Source: Heligmosomoides polygyrus polygyrus (Eukaryota; Nematoda; Chromadorea; Rhabditida; Heligmosomidae). From it: a stretch of 64,000 nucleotides of DNA. The position numbers and the translations under genes were made by a program. The notes under the pieces were generated by a model that ran no database searches, was not told the origin of the DNA, and saw nothing but the letters and a program-made list of their open reading frames with translations. Each line of letters begins with the position of its first letter. Position 1 is the first letter of the stretch. Location: contig OX377202.1 in the NCBI GenBank assembly GCA_947396885.1, positions 64,142,643-64,206,642 of the forward strand, given 5' to 3'. Positions 1-11,550 of this stretch are shown here, in pieces.

Positions 1-300
1 CTGCCCGGGTGAAGAAGTGGCGCACTTGCACTCCCAGTAGGCCTCGTGAACGCGAAACTATGGATTGCGCTTCTCAGTTCAATGTAAAGTGTCCGGACCT
101 GAGACTCTAAAGAAGTACAGGCCTTTTATGCGACCGTGTTGACGTCTTCTATCCACAGAGCGCTAAGAGGCCACACCAGGCTTTGTGGAAGGATTCTCTC
201 CAGTGACGGCGCATTCGGCCCCGAATGGTAAAGGAGGAACTTAGCAGGAGCTGGAAAGTCTGCATTCAAAAAGGTTTAGGGGTGGTTTCGACGTCCCCAT

Positions 301-1937
301 CAAGGGTGCACATTTAACGGTTAACGATTTAACGGCATTTTTCGTTAAAATCTGGCTTAACGACTTAACGGAAATTTTTAGAAATCTAACGGAATTTTTA
401 ACGAACTTTTTTCAGTGAGTTTACCACATTTGCATCCTTTAATGTTGCAGGTCTCATCCTTCCAAATAGGACTGTTTCTAAAAAAATATTTAAATCTGCA
501 CGAATATTCTAATGTTTTCATGAATTTGTTCTAAATTTTTTTATACCAGGGTTCTGGTCTTTTTTTCCGGATTTTCCTCGCAGACCAACCAAACCTTCAA
601 CCTCTCTGGGCTCGGTGAATTCGTACTAGACTTGTCTGGAAAGGGGAACGCTGAGCTCTTCATCGACTGGCCACAGCAAGTCATTGCATGGCCAAATACG
701 CATCCTGGATATCCCGCAAAAACTAGAATGCGCCGCGCTCTCAAAAAAGATTGAATTTGCCACGTATTAAATGATAAGGATGGAGGCCATCCTTTGTCCT
801 TTAAGCCTTTCACGACATTGTCCGACGATGTCGTCGGACACCACCATAAAAATAGTTCATGGAATACTATCAAGGTACAGTATCAATCGCTGAGTCCACT
901 AATATCTGTGGTCAAGATAGTCCACGGAAAACTACTTTTGTTAATGTTTTCTCAAGTTTAATAAATAATACAAATAAAATAATTCAAATTATCAGCGCGC
1001 AGGAAAAATGCGCGCTGTCCCCATGCGGCACTCAGTTGAAAATCGCGCGTGTCATGAAAGGGTTAATGCATTTTGGAGATGGAAATTCCCCAGGCACGTC
1101 AAGGATACCACAAAGATACTGATCTAACCTCCTTGTTGGACTGTGCCTGTCCTCACCTGGCGCTGCTTATCCCAGAATATTTTGTCCGCCATCTGGAACA
1201 GTTGAGGCGGAGGGAATGTTTCCGGACGCTGGGCGTATTTTGAACGATTTTATAAAAACGCTGTTAACGAAAATTAGAAAAACTACTTTTCCTGAAAGTT
1301 AACACGTTGACGACGTGTAACAACTTTTCGGCAGTGTGGGACCGTGTGACACGATGCCGTGTCCCAACGTTGCAAAAAATGGGTTGGTCTCACACATCAG
1401 GCACTCAAAATTCGTGCTTTCGACAACGCGTTAACATTCCACTGATAGGCTTTTAATTGTACCTTAATTAGTTTTCTCTGTACTTAATGGGCTGGTGCCC
1501 ACAAGATTGTATGTACATGCTCGTAGAGCAGTCGGACAAAAGATCCAGGGAAGGGGAAACTCCCAGTACCTCCGGGTACTGATCGAAGATTTTAAAATGC
1601 CTTGTCGGTGATCATCTTGAATGATAATTCCACACCTGTTCTTATTCCGCACTCTGTAGATGACTTGTTGCTGAACGATTGTTCATTTTCCGTGTTTGTT
1701 GATGTTGAACAGTTCATTTTACATTGCAGTGTTACACTCCATTCCTTGAACTTAGCTTTTGACCTCTTGAAGTTGAAACATTCGAGGTTCTCCTTAATTT
1801 TTCTCACTTGAAATAATGGTTTGCAGTTAGTTGTATTTTTTAACAAAATTTAACGATTTACCGGAAATTTAACGAAAAATTTTCGTTAAAAAATTTCGTT
1901 AAAAAATTTAACGCACAAAATTTCGTGTGCACCCCTG
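301..1937. mobile_element. hAT-like non-autonomous DNA transposon
   Basis: The ends are inverted: CAAGGGTGCACA at 301 and TGTGCACCCCTG ending at 1937, close to the CAGGGGTG-type terminus of hAT elements. The flanks 293-300 (GTCCCCAT) and 1938-1945 (ATCCCCAT) form an 8-bp target duplication with one mismatch, the hAT hallmark. About 100 bp inside each end is packed with short subterminal repeats of the TTTAACGG/TTTACCGG type, the usual arrangement of hAT transposase-binding sites. No transposase or BED finger is visible in the 1.6 kb, so it would depend on another copy. A second element with the same end starts at 63326. Confidence 0.75.
545..760 (+). repeat. SINE family B copy, 5' truncated
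   Basis: This matches, base for base with divergence, the reverse complement of 42440-42715 and also 56950-57165. Shared blocks include the GGTGAATT(G/C)GTAC region, ACTTGTCTG and GGCCAAATACGCAT. The tRNA-like head is missing. It lies inside the hAT-like element, so it inserted there later. Confidence 0.65.
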
Positions 1938-1956
1938 ATCCCCATGTCTACATATA

Positions 1957-3236
1957 CAGGGTGGCCCATAAGTCCTGCAACAAAAACATAGGCGTATAAA
2001 AAGGCTAAGAATGCACCAAATTTGGTACACTTTTAAACCTTGTTTACCCATGGTTTGTAGATTATGGTGGAGCGGTATTATTCATAACGGTCCACTCCTG
2101 GATTGATAAGAGCCTTCAGATCGTGTGGGCTGCTTTGCAGCTCGCGCCGCAGTGCCTCGTACGGAGTTTTATTTCTTATTCGTTCCAAAGAAGATATTGA
2201 ACAACAGTTTTCCCAGGCTTTATAGAGCAGGACATTTTCTTAAAGATGGTTAATAAACAAAGATTGAAAATCTAAAGATTTAGGAATTTCACAGCTAGTC
2301 TTTCGCAGGTGCAATAATTTGCAGATGGACTGAGAACCGCTACCACGTCCTTCCTTTTGCTGTTACAGGAATCGCTTTACCAGAATGTGCATTTTGCCTT
2401 TAAACAGCGCGATTGAGTGTCTAATATATGGTGTTAGGTGTTCGTTTCTATCAAACGAATATTTTCATTGATTTTCACTATTTTTACACAAAAACCTATG
2501 GAGTGTGGGGAGACATTTTGGAAAATCGTGTATGGCAAAAACCTGCCATGCGTGGCCGTTGTTTTTATATCACCAGGTTCCCGCAAAGGTAGCATTAAAC
2601 GCACTATTATTTCTACCTTTCTGGGATCGCTCAACTTTGAGAAAATTTTCATCAAATGAGGCAGAGGCTGAATACCCATTTCGAACGACGCGCTCCAACT
2701 GCGCTTACAAAATTTTCCTTCTACTCTCTTCTCCTCATAGCTGAGTCTTCATCTCACTGGGGGGGGGGGGCTTGTAGAGCTTTCCTTATAGTTTCCTAAA
2801 AACTGCATACTGCTTAGTAATGGATTACGCACACGGCTGAATGTTGCATTTGTTCCAGCTGGTTGCTGCATCCTGTATGATCAGAAAATTAGTAGCGTTC
2901 TTCTATTGTAGTTCAGATCCGTTCATCCAATGTTCACTTTTGAGAAGCCTCTGCACTGCCCTACACAATACCTTCATACTGCATGTTCAACAACCAATCT
3001 TCCGAAATTTAGCCACATCGGAACGGAAGCGCCCCGCTACGGGCCAGAGAAGAATTTTCGGTAGTTTTACGTGAGAGCGCATTACTTTGTAATAAGAGCA
3101 GCTACAACCATGATACTTTCCAGAAGTATAGCACTAAGTATATGCTACATACCTGTTTGTATGCGGTTTTTTGCAATTGGTAAAAGACAACCAATAAGGT
3201 CTTCCAAGTTTGTTGCAGGACTTATGGGCCACCCTG
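1957..3236 (-). mobile_element. Tc1/mariner-superfamily element with 28-bp perfect TIRs
   Basis: Perfect 28-bp inverted ends lie at 1957-1984 and 3209-3236, beginning CAGGGTGGCCCATAAGTCC, and are flanked on both sides by TA (1955-1956, 3237-3238), the Tc1/mariner target. The length of 1280 bp fits a single transposase gene. The minus strand carries only decayed coding sequence: an open C-terminal stretch of about 50 codons ending at 2078. A 12-nt poly-G run near 2760 suggests local slippage. Confidence 0.8.
2078..2236 (-). pseudogene. transposase C-terminal remnant
   Basis: Read on the minus strand, this is an uninterrupted frame of about 50 codons ending in TAA at 2078-2080. It contains AWENCCSIS and RNKTPYEALRREL and ends in INPGVDRYE. 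The style (AWENC.., ELQSS) resembles the C-terminus of Tc1/mariner-type transposases, and it sits at the expected 3' end of the element bounded by the 28-bp TIRs. The preceding kilobase on this strand has several stops and frameshifts and no recognisable DDE motifs, so the gene is dead. The subfamily is not assigned. Confidence 0.5.
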
Positions 3237-4316
3237 TAGTACGCTCGAATTCTATTATACTGAAGACAACTTCCCTTTGGTGGTGTTTTTGCACGTAAAA
3301 CATTCAGCACCGATTGTCGCTCCTTGAAAAAGTTGAAAACGAAAATGAAAATGGAAATGAAAATTGAATTGATACCTTACACAGCGATTGCGTGACAAGC
3401 TGGAAGTTGCCTAGCCGGAGTTCAGACAGATGCAGTGACTTGCGGTTACCAGCTGTGATTGACGCAATGTATTTTCCTTTTCAGGCATGTCCAGCGCAAA
3501 CTTGCTGACAAAAGAGGGCTGAGCGACTTGGAAGGTCCAGCCGCAAGAACGAACAAGCAACCGATGCGTGCGCTGCATGTGCTCCGCTTTGGAGAACCTG
3601 GGAGAAGCACTCCCATAAGGTGGGCGCGAATTTCTGTAAGCTGCTTAGGTAGCATGAGCGACATCGAGTGGAACAACAGCACTAGTGGATGCGTTGCTGA
3701 CCCTACTGAGCGCAGATCCAACCGAAGTCCACAGCTGTTGGAAGTGAGGCCGATTACGCTGCATTCTCTGCAGCAAGCCAGCAAGCATTCCCCGAAGCAG
3801 AGCATTACATGCAAGAACGTATCCCGCCCCAAGGTTTAAATCTTTCAGGAGGAGACGCTCTATAGACCAATGAGTTTATTGTAGAGGACGACGAAAAGAA
3901 AGGCTTGGACTTTTCAAAGGCGCGGGTTAGGTCAAGCGTCTCAACTGCACTTCCTCTTCGGCTTTTTTTCAGTGAGATGTCTGTGTGCAGAGGATGCTTC
4001 AGTGCCTAAGTCCTTCGATCTCTTCTCTTGTCGCTAGGCTGCACCACCGACGCCAGGCTAGCTGAGTTTTGAGCTCCACGGAACAAGCCATTGTATGTCC
4101 ATGCGTATTCAGACCTACAGGGTAGGCGACGAAAGAAGATAGAACTGCAAAAAGCAATCGTGAACCTCTGAAGTGTGCTTAGCCCACAATTCTCAGCTCT
4201 TAGCGTCGTCACATCGCTCCGCAGTTTTAGTTTTCTGAGCTTTCGTCAGCGCTTATGCAATTTTCTTGCTTATTTGGTGAGCTGGTGAGCACGACGTATC
4301 TGGAAAGGCTGGAGCT
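3237..4316. other. unassigned interval
   Basis: No gene is recognised. Both strands are open for about 126-128 codons at 3446-3839, and a good acceptor-like TTTTCAG precedes 3485, but the predicted peptides match nothing I know. The right part may be the 5' region of the RTE element that follows. Confidence 0.4.
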
Positions 4317-5445
4317 GTGAAACTCATTGGTATCGGACTACCGGAAACTCCCTTCCACCACGACACGGAAACTGCCTATTCGTCTGCACTTATAACTGTC
4401 GTTCGATCGCATCTGAGCAGGATCTTCGGACACTGCTTTACAGAAGCCGCAACATCAAATACGACGTTATCGCCCTGCAGGAAACGAAAGGCAGAACGGA
4501 AACCATAAGAAGGACCGACCACAACGAGCTTCTCATTATCGGAGCAAAGGTGGACAGAAAGAATATTGGCGGAGTTGGATTTCTCGTCAATTCGACAGTG
4601 CACCACCTAGTAGACTCTTACAAGATCATCAATCCGCGAGTAGCTGTTCTTCGTCTGGAAACTAAAGATCAAGGAGCCATCTCCATCATAAATGGCTCCA
4701 ACATCTGCGGCCACAGATGAAGAAAAGGAGGAATTCTACAAGCTGTTCGAAAGGACTGTCAACGACGAGAAGAGCTACTACAAAGTTGTCGTTGGTGACT
4801 TTAACGCTGTCGTCGGTGCGAATGATCACGATGAATGGAGGCTAGGACCACATGGAACTTCCTCAAGGAACGAAAACGGAGAACGCCTGATAGACATCCT
4901 ATCTGCGTGCCGTTTCTAACATGGAAATTCTATGTTTAAGAAGCCTTCAAACCGACGATGGACCTGGGAAAGCCCAAATGGAGAAACACGTTCGGAGACC
5001 GACCATTTTCTTGCAAACAGACGCTGGAGTCTGTTCGACGTCTCCGTGCTGCCTTCATTTGACACCGGCTCGGATGTCGTCTGACCGTCTTGTCCGTGCG
5101 AAGCTGACTCTCGAAAAGAGGATGGTCAAGCGTGACACTCATAAACCGGCACCGGTGAGGATCCCCACATTCAAGTCTGAGGAGTTGGAATATGCGATAA
5201 AGTCGTATGATTGAAATCTTCTTAAAGATCCATCGGAAGACTACGACCTTCTCTCCAGAGGATTGTTGAAATGTGCTAGCAGCTCCTGCGGAGCCACATC
5301 ACCGTCTGCTTAAAGACTCAACGCACATGCGATTAAACTCTTGGAGCAAAGAAGAGCTGTTAAACTGGATCCCAATGCTTCTCATCTGGAAAAGTCACCA
5401 TCTCGAAGGCCTGTCGAATTGCAGTGAAGGAGTCCATTCAAATAC

Positions 5446-5684
5446 ATTTTAATAATTTGAGGAACTAAGATAATAACTTTTATGGTTCGCTTCGCCACCT
5501 TCCTTCAGACGAACCTTGTAAATTATAACACCTCCCCGGTGGCTCATCAGTGAAGAAAGAGGTGTTATAATTTATTTTAATATTTATTTATTCATTGTTA
5601 ATACAATATTTTTGTATTTTTATTTTTAAATTTTTATATTTTTACTATTTATTTATTTATTTGTTCTAATTTTTCAAGCCTACA
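5446..5684 (-). mobile_element. AT-rich Penelope-like 3' fragment inserted in the RTE element
   Basis: The RTE coding sequence breaks off after AVKESIQ and resumes at LLEAAGKG. Between them is a block far richer in A+T than its surroundings. Read on the minus strand it has an (AAAT)-type tract, then a hairpin and a CTGAAG...GGCGAAGCG motif that matches 12211-12290 in order and spacing. TTCAA on both sides may be a short target duplication. It therefore looks like a 5'-truncated second copy of the AT-rich element at 9518-12330. Confidence 0.6.
5482..5576 (-). ncRNA. hammerhead-like structured RNA motif, copy B
   Basis: On the minus strand a perfect 15-bp stem (AAATTATAACACCTC with its complement) closes a loop containing CTGATGAG and CCACCGGG. 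Downstream come TCTGAAGG and GGTGGCGAAGCG. CTGATGA followed by a helix (CCACC with GGTGG) and GAAG resembles a hammerhead core, but the last core base is G instead of A, so this copy may not cleave. Copy A at 12211-12290 keeps the loop sequence while the stem differs by paired changes. Confidence 0.55.
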
Positions 5685-7477
5685 GAAGATTGAAGCTGTT
5701 AGAAGCCGCTGGGAAAGGTTCAAGCATAAAGCGCTGCAAACGAGATTTCTGCGATCAGAAGGCAATAATGTCAGCCCTTGTGGATAAGGATGGAACAACG
5801 CAAACGTCTCGAAGAGCGATGGAGGCCATCGTTCAGGAATTCTACACAGATCTGTTCCGTTCTTCCATCACTGTTCCGAAATGCTTGATGCCACCAGCTG
5901 AGGAAGTACCTCCCATTCTGGGATCAGAAGTTGCTCATGCCATCAGAAGGATGAAGCCGGGCACTGCTCCCGGACCGGACGGCATTTCTGCTGATCTCCT
6001 TCGTGCGGGTGGCAGTGCCCTCTGCTCACTTCTTGCTAAGCACTTCAACCACTACCTTCGACTTGGTAGGATTCCGGGCTCATGGAAGGAGTCGAAAACA
6101 GTTTTAATCTTCAAAAAAGGTCAGCAGGAGGATATCAACAACTATCGACCCATCAGTCTTCTCTCGGTTGTGTACAAGATCTTCACCAAGATACTGCTTA
6201 ACCGCATGGAGCGTTGCTGGGATGAATATCAGCCAGTGGAGCAAGCAGGGTTTCGCAAGGATTTCTCCCGCATGGACCATATTCAGACTGTCTCACAGCT
6301 CATCGAGAGGAGCCGCGAATACCACCTCCCACTTGTACTTGTCTTCGTGGATTACCGGAAAGCGTTCGACTCTGTGGAAATCAACGCCGTTTTGAACGCA
6401 CTTGTGCACGCTGGTATACCATTGCCCTACATCCGACTTCTCGACGAACGCTTCTCGAACACATCGACTACCATCCAGCTGTTCGATCGAAAGCTTAAAA
6501 TTCCTACCGGGAAAGGAGTGCGGCAGGGAGACACAATTTCTCCCAAGCTATTCACAGCGGCACTCCAGGATGCCATGAAAGACTTGAACTGGGACAATAA
6601 AGGCTACCTTGTCGACGGTAAACGGATCAGCAACCTTCGCTTCGCCGACGATATTGTTCTCATCTCTACCAGCAGAGGTCGAGGAAATGCTGAACGAGCT
6701 CAATGTGGCAGGTATGAAGAATGGATTGGACATGAACATGTACAAAACAGAATTTATGGCCAACAAGTAGTATGACACGGGACTGGTAAGGTTAAATGGA
6801 GTCGCTCTACAACAGGTCGACTCCTACGTCTATCTGGGAAGAGAGCTGAACATGGATAACGACCTCGCTCCTGAAATCGCCCGCAGGAGACGCGCAGCAT
6901 GGGCAGCCTTCAGTTCGATTCGCGAAGTCACCGATCAGGTCAAGGACCCCGGCCTCAGGGCCTCGATATTCAACGCCTCTGTACTGCCTGCGATGCGTTA
7001 CGCGACGGAAACCTGGCCCGACAACAAAACAATCGCCAGAGCGATGCAAACTACGCATCGTGCACTTGAGAGATGTCTTCTAAGGACAAGCCTTCGTCAG
7101 CAATGGCAAGAAGGCCTACGAAGCTCAGAGCTAAGGGAGAAGCCGCAATTAGCCGACCCGCTGCAGTACATGAAGAAGTCCAAATATCGCTGGGCCGGAC
7201 ACCTGTTTGACGAAAGAACGATAGATGGAGTCTCCGTGTCACAGAATGGCTCCCGAGAGACCATAAGAGACCACTGGGAGACCACTGAGACTGCCAACGC
7301 GATGGGCAGACTCATTCTCAAGATCTTTCAGAGAGCGGAGTCTGCCTCACTGGATGCAAGCAGCCAGAGATCGAGCGGTCTGGAAGAGTTGTTCTCCTCG
7401 CTGAGAAGACCTCCAGCCGACAAAAGGACCATCAAAGTATCAAAGTAAAGTAGTATTTGAGTGTGCACTTGGTCTGA

Positions 7478-7640
7478 ACTATGAGGTGGCCTGCTGATAG
7501 AGAAATCAGTGTTTTATCCTCCTCATTCAAGTGTGGTACAAATTCACGGAACCAGGAAGCGATAGGAAACTCCGTTGGTTTGTGCGGAACCCGAATCAAG
7601 AGCTCCTAGGTGGAGTTTACTCGACAGCGGGCGGCACCTC
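7478..7640 (-). repeat. SINE family B copy
   Basis: This aligns with the plus strand of 42540-42660: AATCAGTGTTTTATCCT against AGTCAGTGCTTTATCCT, then the GTGGTACAAATTCAC block against CTGGTACCAATTCAC, then CTCCGTTGGTTTG. It is more diverged than the other copies, and its head is not clear. It lies just downstream of the RTE remnant. Positions 7641-7775 hold nothing else I recognise. Confidence 0.5.
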
Positions 7641-7775
7641 CTAGTGAACCAAAAAATAAATGTTTGGGGTTGTTCGATAAATAATGTCGTTTCTTTCGTA
7701 GATGGTGTGAACTGTATATTTTTATGTAGTGGCTTACATTATTATATACTGTTTTAAATGTCAGACTTCAGACTA

Positions 7776-8481
7776 TTAGGTTAAAGAAAAAGTCTTGCAG
7801 CACAGCGTAATTTTTTCAAAATTGTATTGCTTCCTTTGTGAACAACTTTAATCTACAAGTAACTATCATTTAAGTCTACAACCTTCTGACATCTGATGAG
7901 GAGATCGCGAATTCCTTTCTTACGGAAAGAAATCGTCTGTGACTCGAAGAAATGCGCCACCTCGGATTCCAGTTCGGTTCGGTCGTTGAAGCACCTATCC
8001 CTCAGGTTTTGCTTGAGAGCTCGAAAGAGGTGGTAGTCCAATGGCGCAAGCTTTGACGAATACGTTGGGTGGGGCAGCACCTCCCACCTAGGCTCCTGCA
8101 ACTTCTGGGGAAACGACCTTCGCGACAAGGCTCGCGCCCACGTTCCAAAGTGGTCTCGCCTGAAGTTGCAGGAGCATAGGTGGGAAGTGCTGCCCCACCC
8201 ACCGTATTTGGCCATTAGACTACCAGTTCTTCCGAACTCTCAAGCAGCACCTGACGGATAGGTGCTTCAACGACCGAACCGAATTCGAATCCGAGGTGGC
8301 GCACTTCTTCAGGTCACAGCCGATTCCTTTCCGTAGGAAAGGAATTTGTGATCTCTCATCAGATGGCAGAAGGTTGTGGACTTATGTGATAGTTACTTTG
8401 TAGATTGAAGTCGCTCACAAAGGAAGCAATGAAATTTCGAAGAAAATTTCGTTGTGGTGCAAGACTTTTTCACCAACATAA
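7776..8481. mobile_element. palindromic mariner derivative (fold-back)
   Basis: Both ends are mariner-like: TTAGGTTAAAGAAAAAGTC at 7776 and the inverted equivalent ending at 8481, flanked by TA (7774-7775 and 8482-8483). The left half (7776 to about 8115) and right half (about 8155-8481) are inverted copies of the same mariner 3' region, each encoding a transposase C-terminus that reads outward. The 5' half of the gene, with the DNA-binding domain and the first catalytic Asp, is absent. It can only have moved with transposase supplied elsewhere. Confidence 0.8.
7853..8215 (-). pseudogene. mariner transposase C-terminal fragment (left arm)
   Basis: On the minus strand, WEVLPHPTYSSKLAPLDYHLF matches the mariner block around the third catalytic Asp (normally YSPDLAPSDYHLF). 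It is followed by ALKQNLRDRCF, an AHFFESQ motif and a normal stop. The PD of the family motif has become SK, and the Asp is kept as LDY. The right arm holds the mirror-image copy on the plus strand (about 8160-8375), broken by stops and frameshifts. The arm divergence suggests an old palindrome rather than an assembly artefact. Confidence 0.75.
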
Positions 8482-8599
8482 TACATCCTTCAAAAACAGT
8501 CATTAGCGCCATAGTGAAAACAAGCGACAGGCGTCATTAGTGAAAACAGGATGATAAAAAATGCGTTGAAAACGGGCAACAGAAAAGAGTATTATCGGT

Positions 8600-9236
8600 A
8601 CATTTTATTGTTCCACTTCTGAAAGAGCTAATGTGCGGTGCAAGCTCGGAATAAATTATGTAAAGGTGATGTGATGAGTGCTGCCCTAATGAAGGCCGGT
8701 GTCAGTGTTGGTTTGCTCGCCTTTCCAATTTCAATTCTAACGTGCAAGGTGCACCACGTGGTGGTCGTACAATCGCTATTGATGACTACAAAGACACGGG
8801 TATAGTCTACTATGAGGATCTAATCTATAGACTCGACTGTTTTTCAAACTATTGATATTGAACGAAGAAATCAATAAAAACGCCCTGAACCGGCCAATCG
8901 TAAAGGCGTGATGTTCCGTCGTGATAACGCCAGACCACATACCTCTTCGATAACCCGTCAAAAATTGACGGGGCTCAATTGAGAACCGAGGCCACATCCT
9001 ACCTATAGCCCTGACTTAGCGCCGTCAGAAGATCAATTGTTTCGTTCCCTTCAAAACTATTCGAATACTAAAACTTTTGATTTCGATCAAGCTGTCAACA
9101 ATTAGTTGCACCAGTTCTTCGCTTTTAGAAACGAATAGTTCTTCGAACGCGGAGTTTGCCAATTTGTGGAAAGATGACAAAAGTCATCCAATAAACCGGT
9201 CAACACATCATTGATTAATGCTTGTTGCTAATATAA
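8600..9236 (+). pseudogene. mariner transposase relic
   Basis: Two parts of a mariner transposase remain. About 8610-8790 corresponds to the N-terminal helix-turn-helix region, seen in broken frames (a QGAPRGGRTIAIDD-like stretch near 8740). About 8910-9225 carries the C-terminal half: MFRRDNARPHTSS with the second catalytic Asp, then PHPTYSPDLAPSEDQLFRSLQN with one extra codon before the third Asp, then HQFFAFRNE. The middle, including the first Asp region, is deleted, and stops are frequent. It ends immediately left of the inverted-repeat element at 9245. Confidence 0.75.
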
Positions 9237-9550
9237 ATAAATTTGGATCTATCCTAGTCCGGGGCCACATAACTAAAATGTAGGTAATAAAATGAATTGA
9301 GACTTACCGAGCGGCTCCTAGAGAACAAGCTGGAACCTAAAATAAACCAAAAATGAACAAACAAACAAAAAAAATGCCGCGGTTTACAACCGTCTCGACG
9401 ACCAAAAAGCGACGGAATGGAGGCATGCCGCGTGCTGACCGCCGCCTGACATGTTATGACCAGGATCTGACATGGTGAGGAGGGCACACAACTTTGCCTG
9501 CTTACAACCGCAACAAATGTAATTTTTTCGTTTTCTCTTTGTGACTTTTC

Positions 9551-11043
9551 TTGTTTGTTCTAATTTTACAATATAGAAATAAAGTTAAGCCTGTACTAAA
9601 TAATAATAATCAAGAAATATCTGAAATTGTCCCATATAATCAAATAAAGTACTATCAAAATTACTTTATTTTTTGCCCACTAGACAAAGCTTCTAACAAC
9701 TACGGTATAATTTGTAAAAAAAATACTACTTACAAGTAACTATGAAAGAAATAGGAGTAGTCATTAACGCGTACAATTTGCTCTTGACAACTAAAGACCA
9801 AAACAACAAAATATACAATCACATGCCCAATATCAGTGAATCTGATATCTTACGTAGACACAACCTTTTCAATGTGAATAACGGTTCAAGAATCAACAAT
9901 GACACCGCAATTTCGATAATCTACTGCCTACCTAAAATGCACAAGGACCAATAAGTTTTAGATTTATAACAGGCGCATCCAAGAGTAGCGTGAAAAACCT
10001 TGCCTTACAATTACAATGTATATTCACATTTATTAGGAATCATTTCATTAACTATTGTAACGTAGTAGCTAACCGAAACAGATCTATGAAAATATATTGG
10101 GCAATTAATAATACAAATAGTACTTATGAACTAAACGCATTACAAGGTAACCATCTAAAACTCTATTCAGCAGACTTCAAAGATATGTTTACTAACCTGC
10201 CTCATAAGACTGTCTTAGATAAAATTGCAGTTTTACTCAAAATCTGTTTAAAAAAAGGCTAATAAAAATTTCATTGCTTGTATGGCTACAAGACATTTTA
10301 CACTAATAAAACAAATTTGAATTCTTAATATAAAATATTTAATATGCAAGACGTTATGGATCAGGTTAATTCCTTACATAAAAATAGATATGTAGTATTT
10401 AGCTCAACTATCTTCAGGCAAAACAAAGGTGTCCCTCAAAGAGGTAACTTTAGTCCATTACTTGCAGATATCACAATGTCTATGTTGGAATACGAGTTCG
10501 CTAAAGCGCTTGTGGCTAGTAGTGATAGCATATTTATACTATATAGGTGATCTACTAATAATCCATAACTTAGACGAAAAGCATGTGGACGATATTTTAA
10601 AGCTAGTCTATAAAGATATTCTGGAATTGAAAAAGACGCATATTAATGAACATCACTGCAATTATTTGGACATTACATTAAGAATTATCAATAATAGAAT
10701 AGAAACAAGAATGTACAATAAAACAGATAATTTCAATTTTAAAGTTCTAAGGTTTCCACATTTTACTTCAGCGGTCTCCATAAATATCAAAAAAGCTATA
10801 ATTTTATCGGAAACGTTAAGAATAGCAAACACTTGTTCTGACCTAAAGTATTTTCTAGAAAAAAATATTGAAAAAATTATTGAAATGAAAAATGTTTTAA
10901 AGCATAATGAATACACAGAAGAGTTCATTATTTCAAACATAATTAAATGTTTATATAAACACAGATTTATATATTATAAGTTCAAACTTCATCAAGTAAA
11001 AGACAATCTAGCTATATTTTTGCGGAAAACATTTGACGAATAA
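9551..11043 (+). pseudogene. Penelope-like reverse transcriptase, frameshifted
   Basis: Consecutive frames read as one RT. They give PLDKASNNYGIICKK (about 9680-9720), IIYCLPKMHKD, an RFITGASKSS-like stretch (about 9957-9985), SADFKDMFTNLPHKT with the first catalytic Asp (about 10170), QNKGVPQRGNFSPLLADITM (about 10420-10480), the catalytic YIDDLLI (about 10545-10560) and YLDITLRIINNRIE (about 10660). The order (DKA motif, LPK, D-F-T-N, GVPQ-G, YIDD) is that of eukaryotic RTs of Penelope-like type rather than of LINE or LTR type. At least three frameshifts and stops break it. Codons are strongly A/T-ending, unlike the other elements here. No N-terminal endonuclease is visible. Confidence 0.7.
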
Positions 11044-11186
11044 AATTATACTTAAATTAAATACCTTCCAAATCTTTTGTTTGCTGAAATTGTGTATTTA
11101 AGTCAAAATAATATAAATTAATATTATTAGTGATAAAGAAATACTTAACAGTGATAACGATACCGTTTTGTTTTATTGTTGGTTTT

Positions 11187-11386
11187 NNNNNNNNNNNNNN
11201 NNNNNNNNNNNNNNNNNNNNNNNNNNNNNNNNNNNNNNNNNNNNNNNNNNNNNNNNNNNNNNNNNNNNNNNNNNNNNNNNNNNNNNNNNNNNNNNNNNNN
11301 NNNNNNNNNNNNNNNNNNNNNNNNNNNNNNNNNNNNNNNNNNNNNNNNNNNNNNNNNNNNNNNNNNNNNNNNNNNNNNNNNNNNNN
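11187..11386. other. assembly gap (200 N) inside a repeat
   Basis: The gap is exactly 200 N. Its left edge (11165-11186) and right edge (11387-11408) carry the same 22-nt sequence with one difference (GTTTTGTTTTA/CTGTTGG core), so the unresolved piece is probably a tandem repeat. Confidence 0.9.
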
Positions 11387-11505
11387 GTTTTGTTTTACTG
11401 TTGGTTTTATTGCACACTGTTTTCGACAATGAGTGTGAGACTTGAAACCTTTTTCAATGATACAACCAGTTTTACCATATTTGAATTAAAAATGAGAATG
11501 AGTAT

Positions 11506-11507
<2 letters not shown>

Positions 11508-11547
<40 letters not shown>
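11508..11547. repeat. (TA)n microsatellite
   Basis: About 40 bp of uninterrupted TA dinucleotides in the AT-rich element, 3' of its reverse transcriptase. Confidence 0.95.

Positions 11548-11550
<3 letters not shown>

Larger units (their letters stand above)
4317..7448 (+). pseudogene. RTE-clade LINE polyprotein (endonuclease + reverse transcriptase), decayed
   Basis: An RTE-type retrotransposon encodes an apurinic-type endonuclease (EN) and a reverse transcriptase (RT) that prime copying at a genomic nick. EN motifs appear in shifting frames: CTYNCRS near 4383, ALQETKG near 4470, GGVGFLVN near 4570, VVGDFNAVVG near 4795, and HGNSMFKKPSNRRWTW from about 4920. RT follows in a 361-codon frame from 5690, with APGPDGISAD, NNYRPISLLSV, the first catalytic Asp in FVDYRKAFD, GVRQGDTISPKLF and LRFADDIVL. 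A frameshift after FADD (about 6680) moves the C-terminal domain to the next frame (YVYLGREL through KSKYRWAGHLF, ending at 7448). A stop after the EN domain, several frameshifts and an AT-rich insertion at 5446-5684 make it inactive. The start is only approximate. Confidence 0.85.

Noticed and set aside
3446..3839. A host gene open on both strands (126-128 codons)
   Set aside because: No recognisable motif, no consistent exon structure, and it lies between transposons. The simultaneous openness of both strands argues for composition rather than coding.
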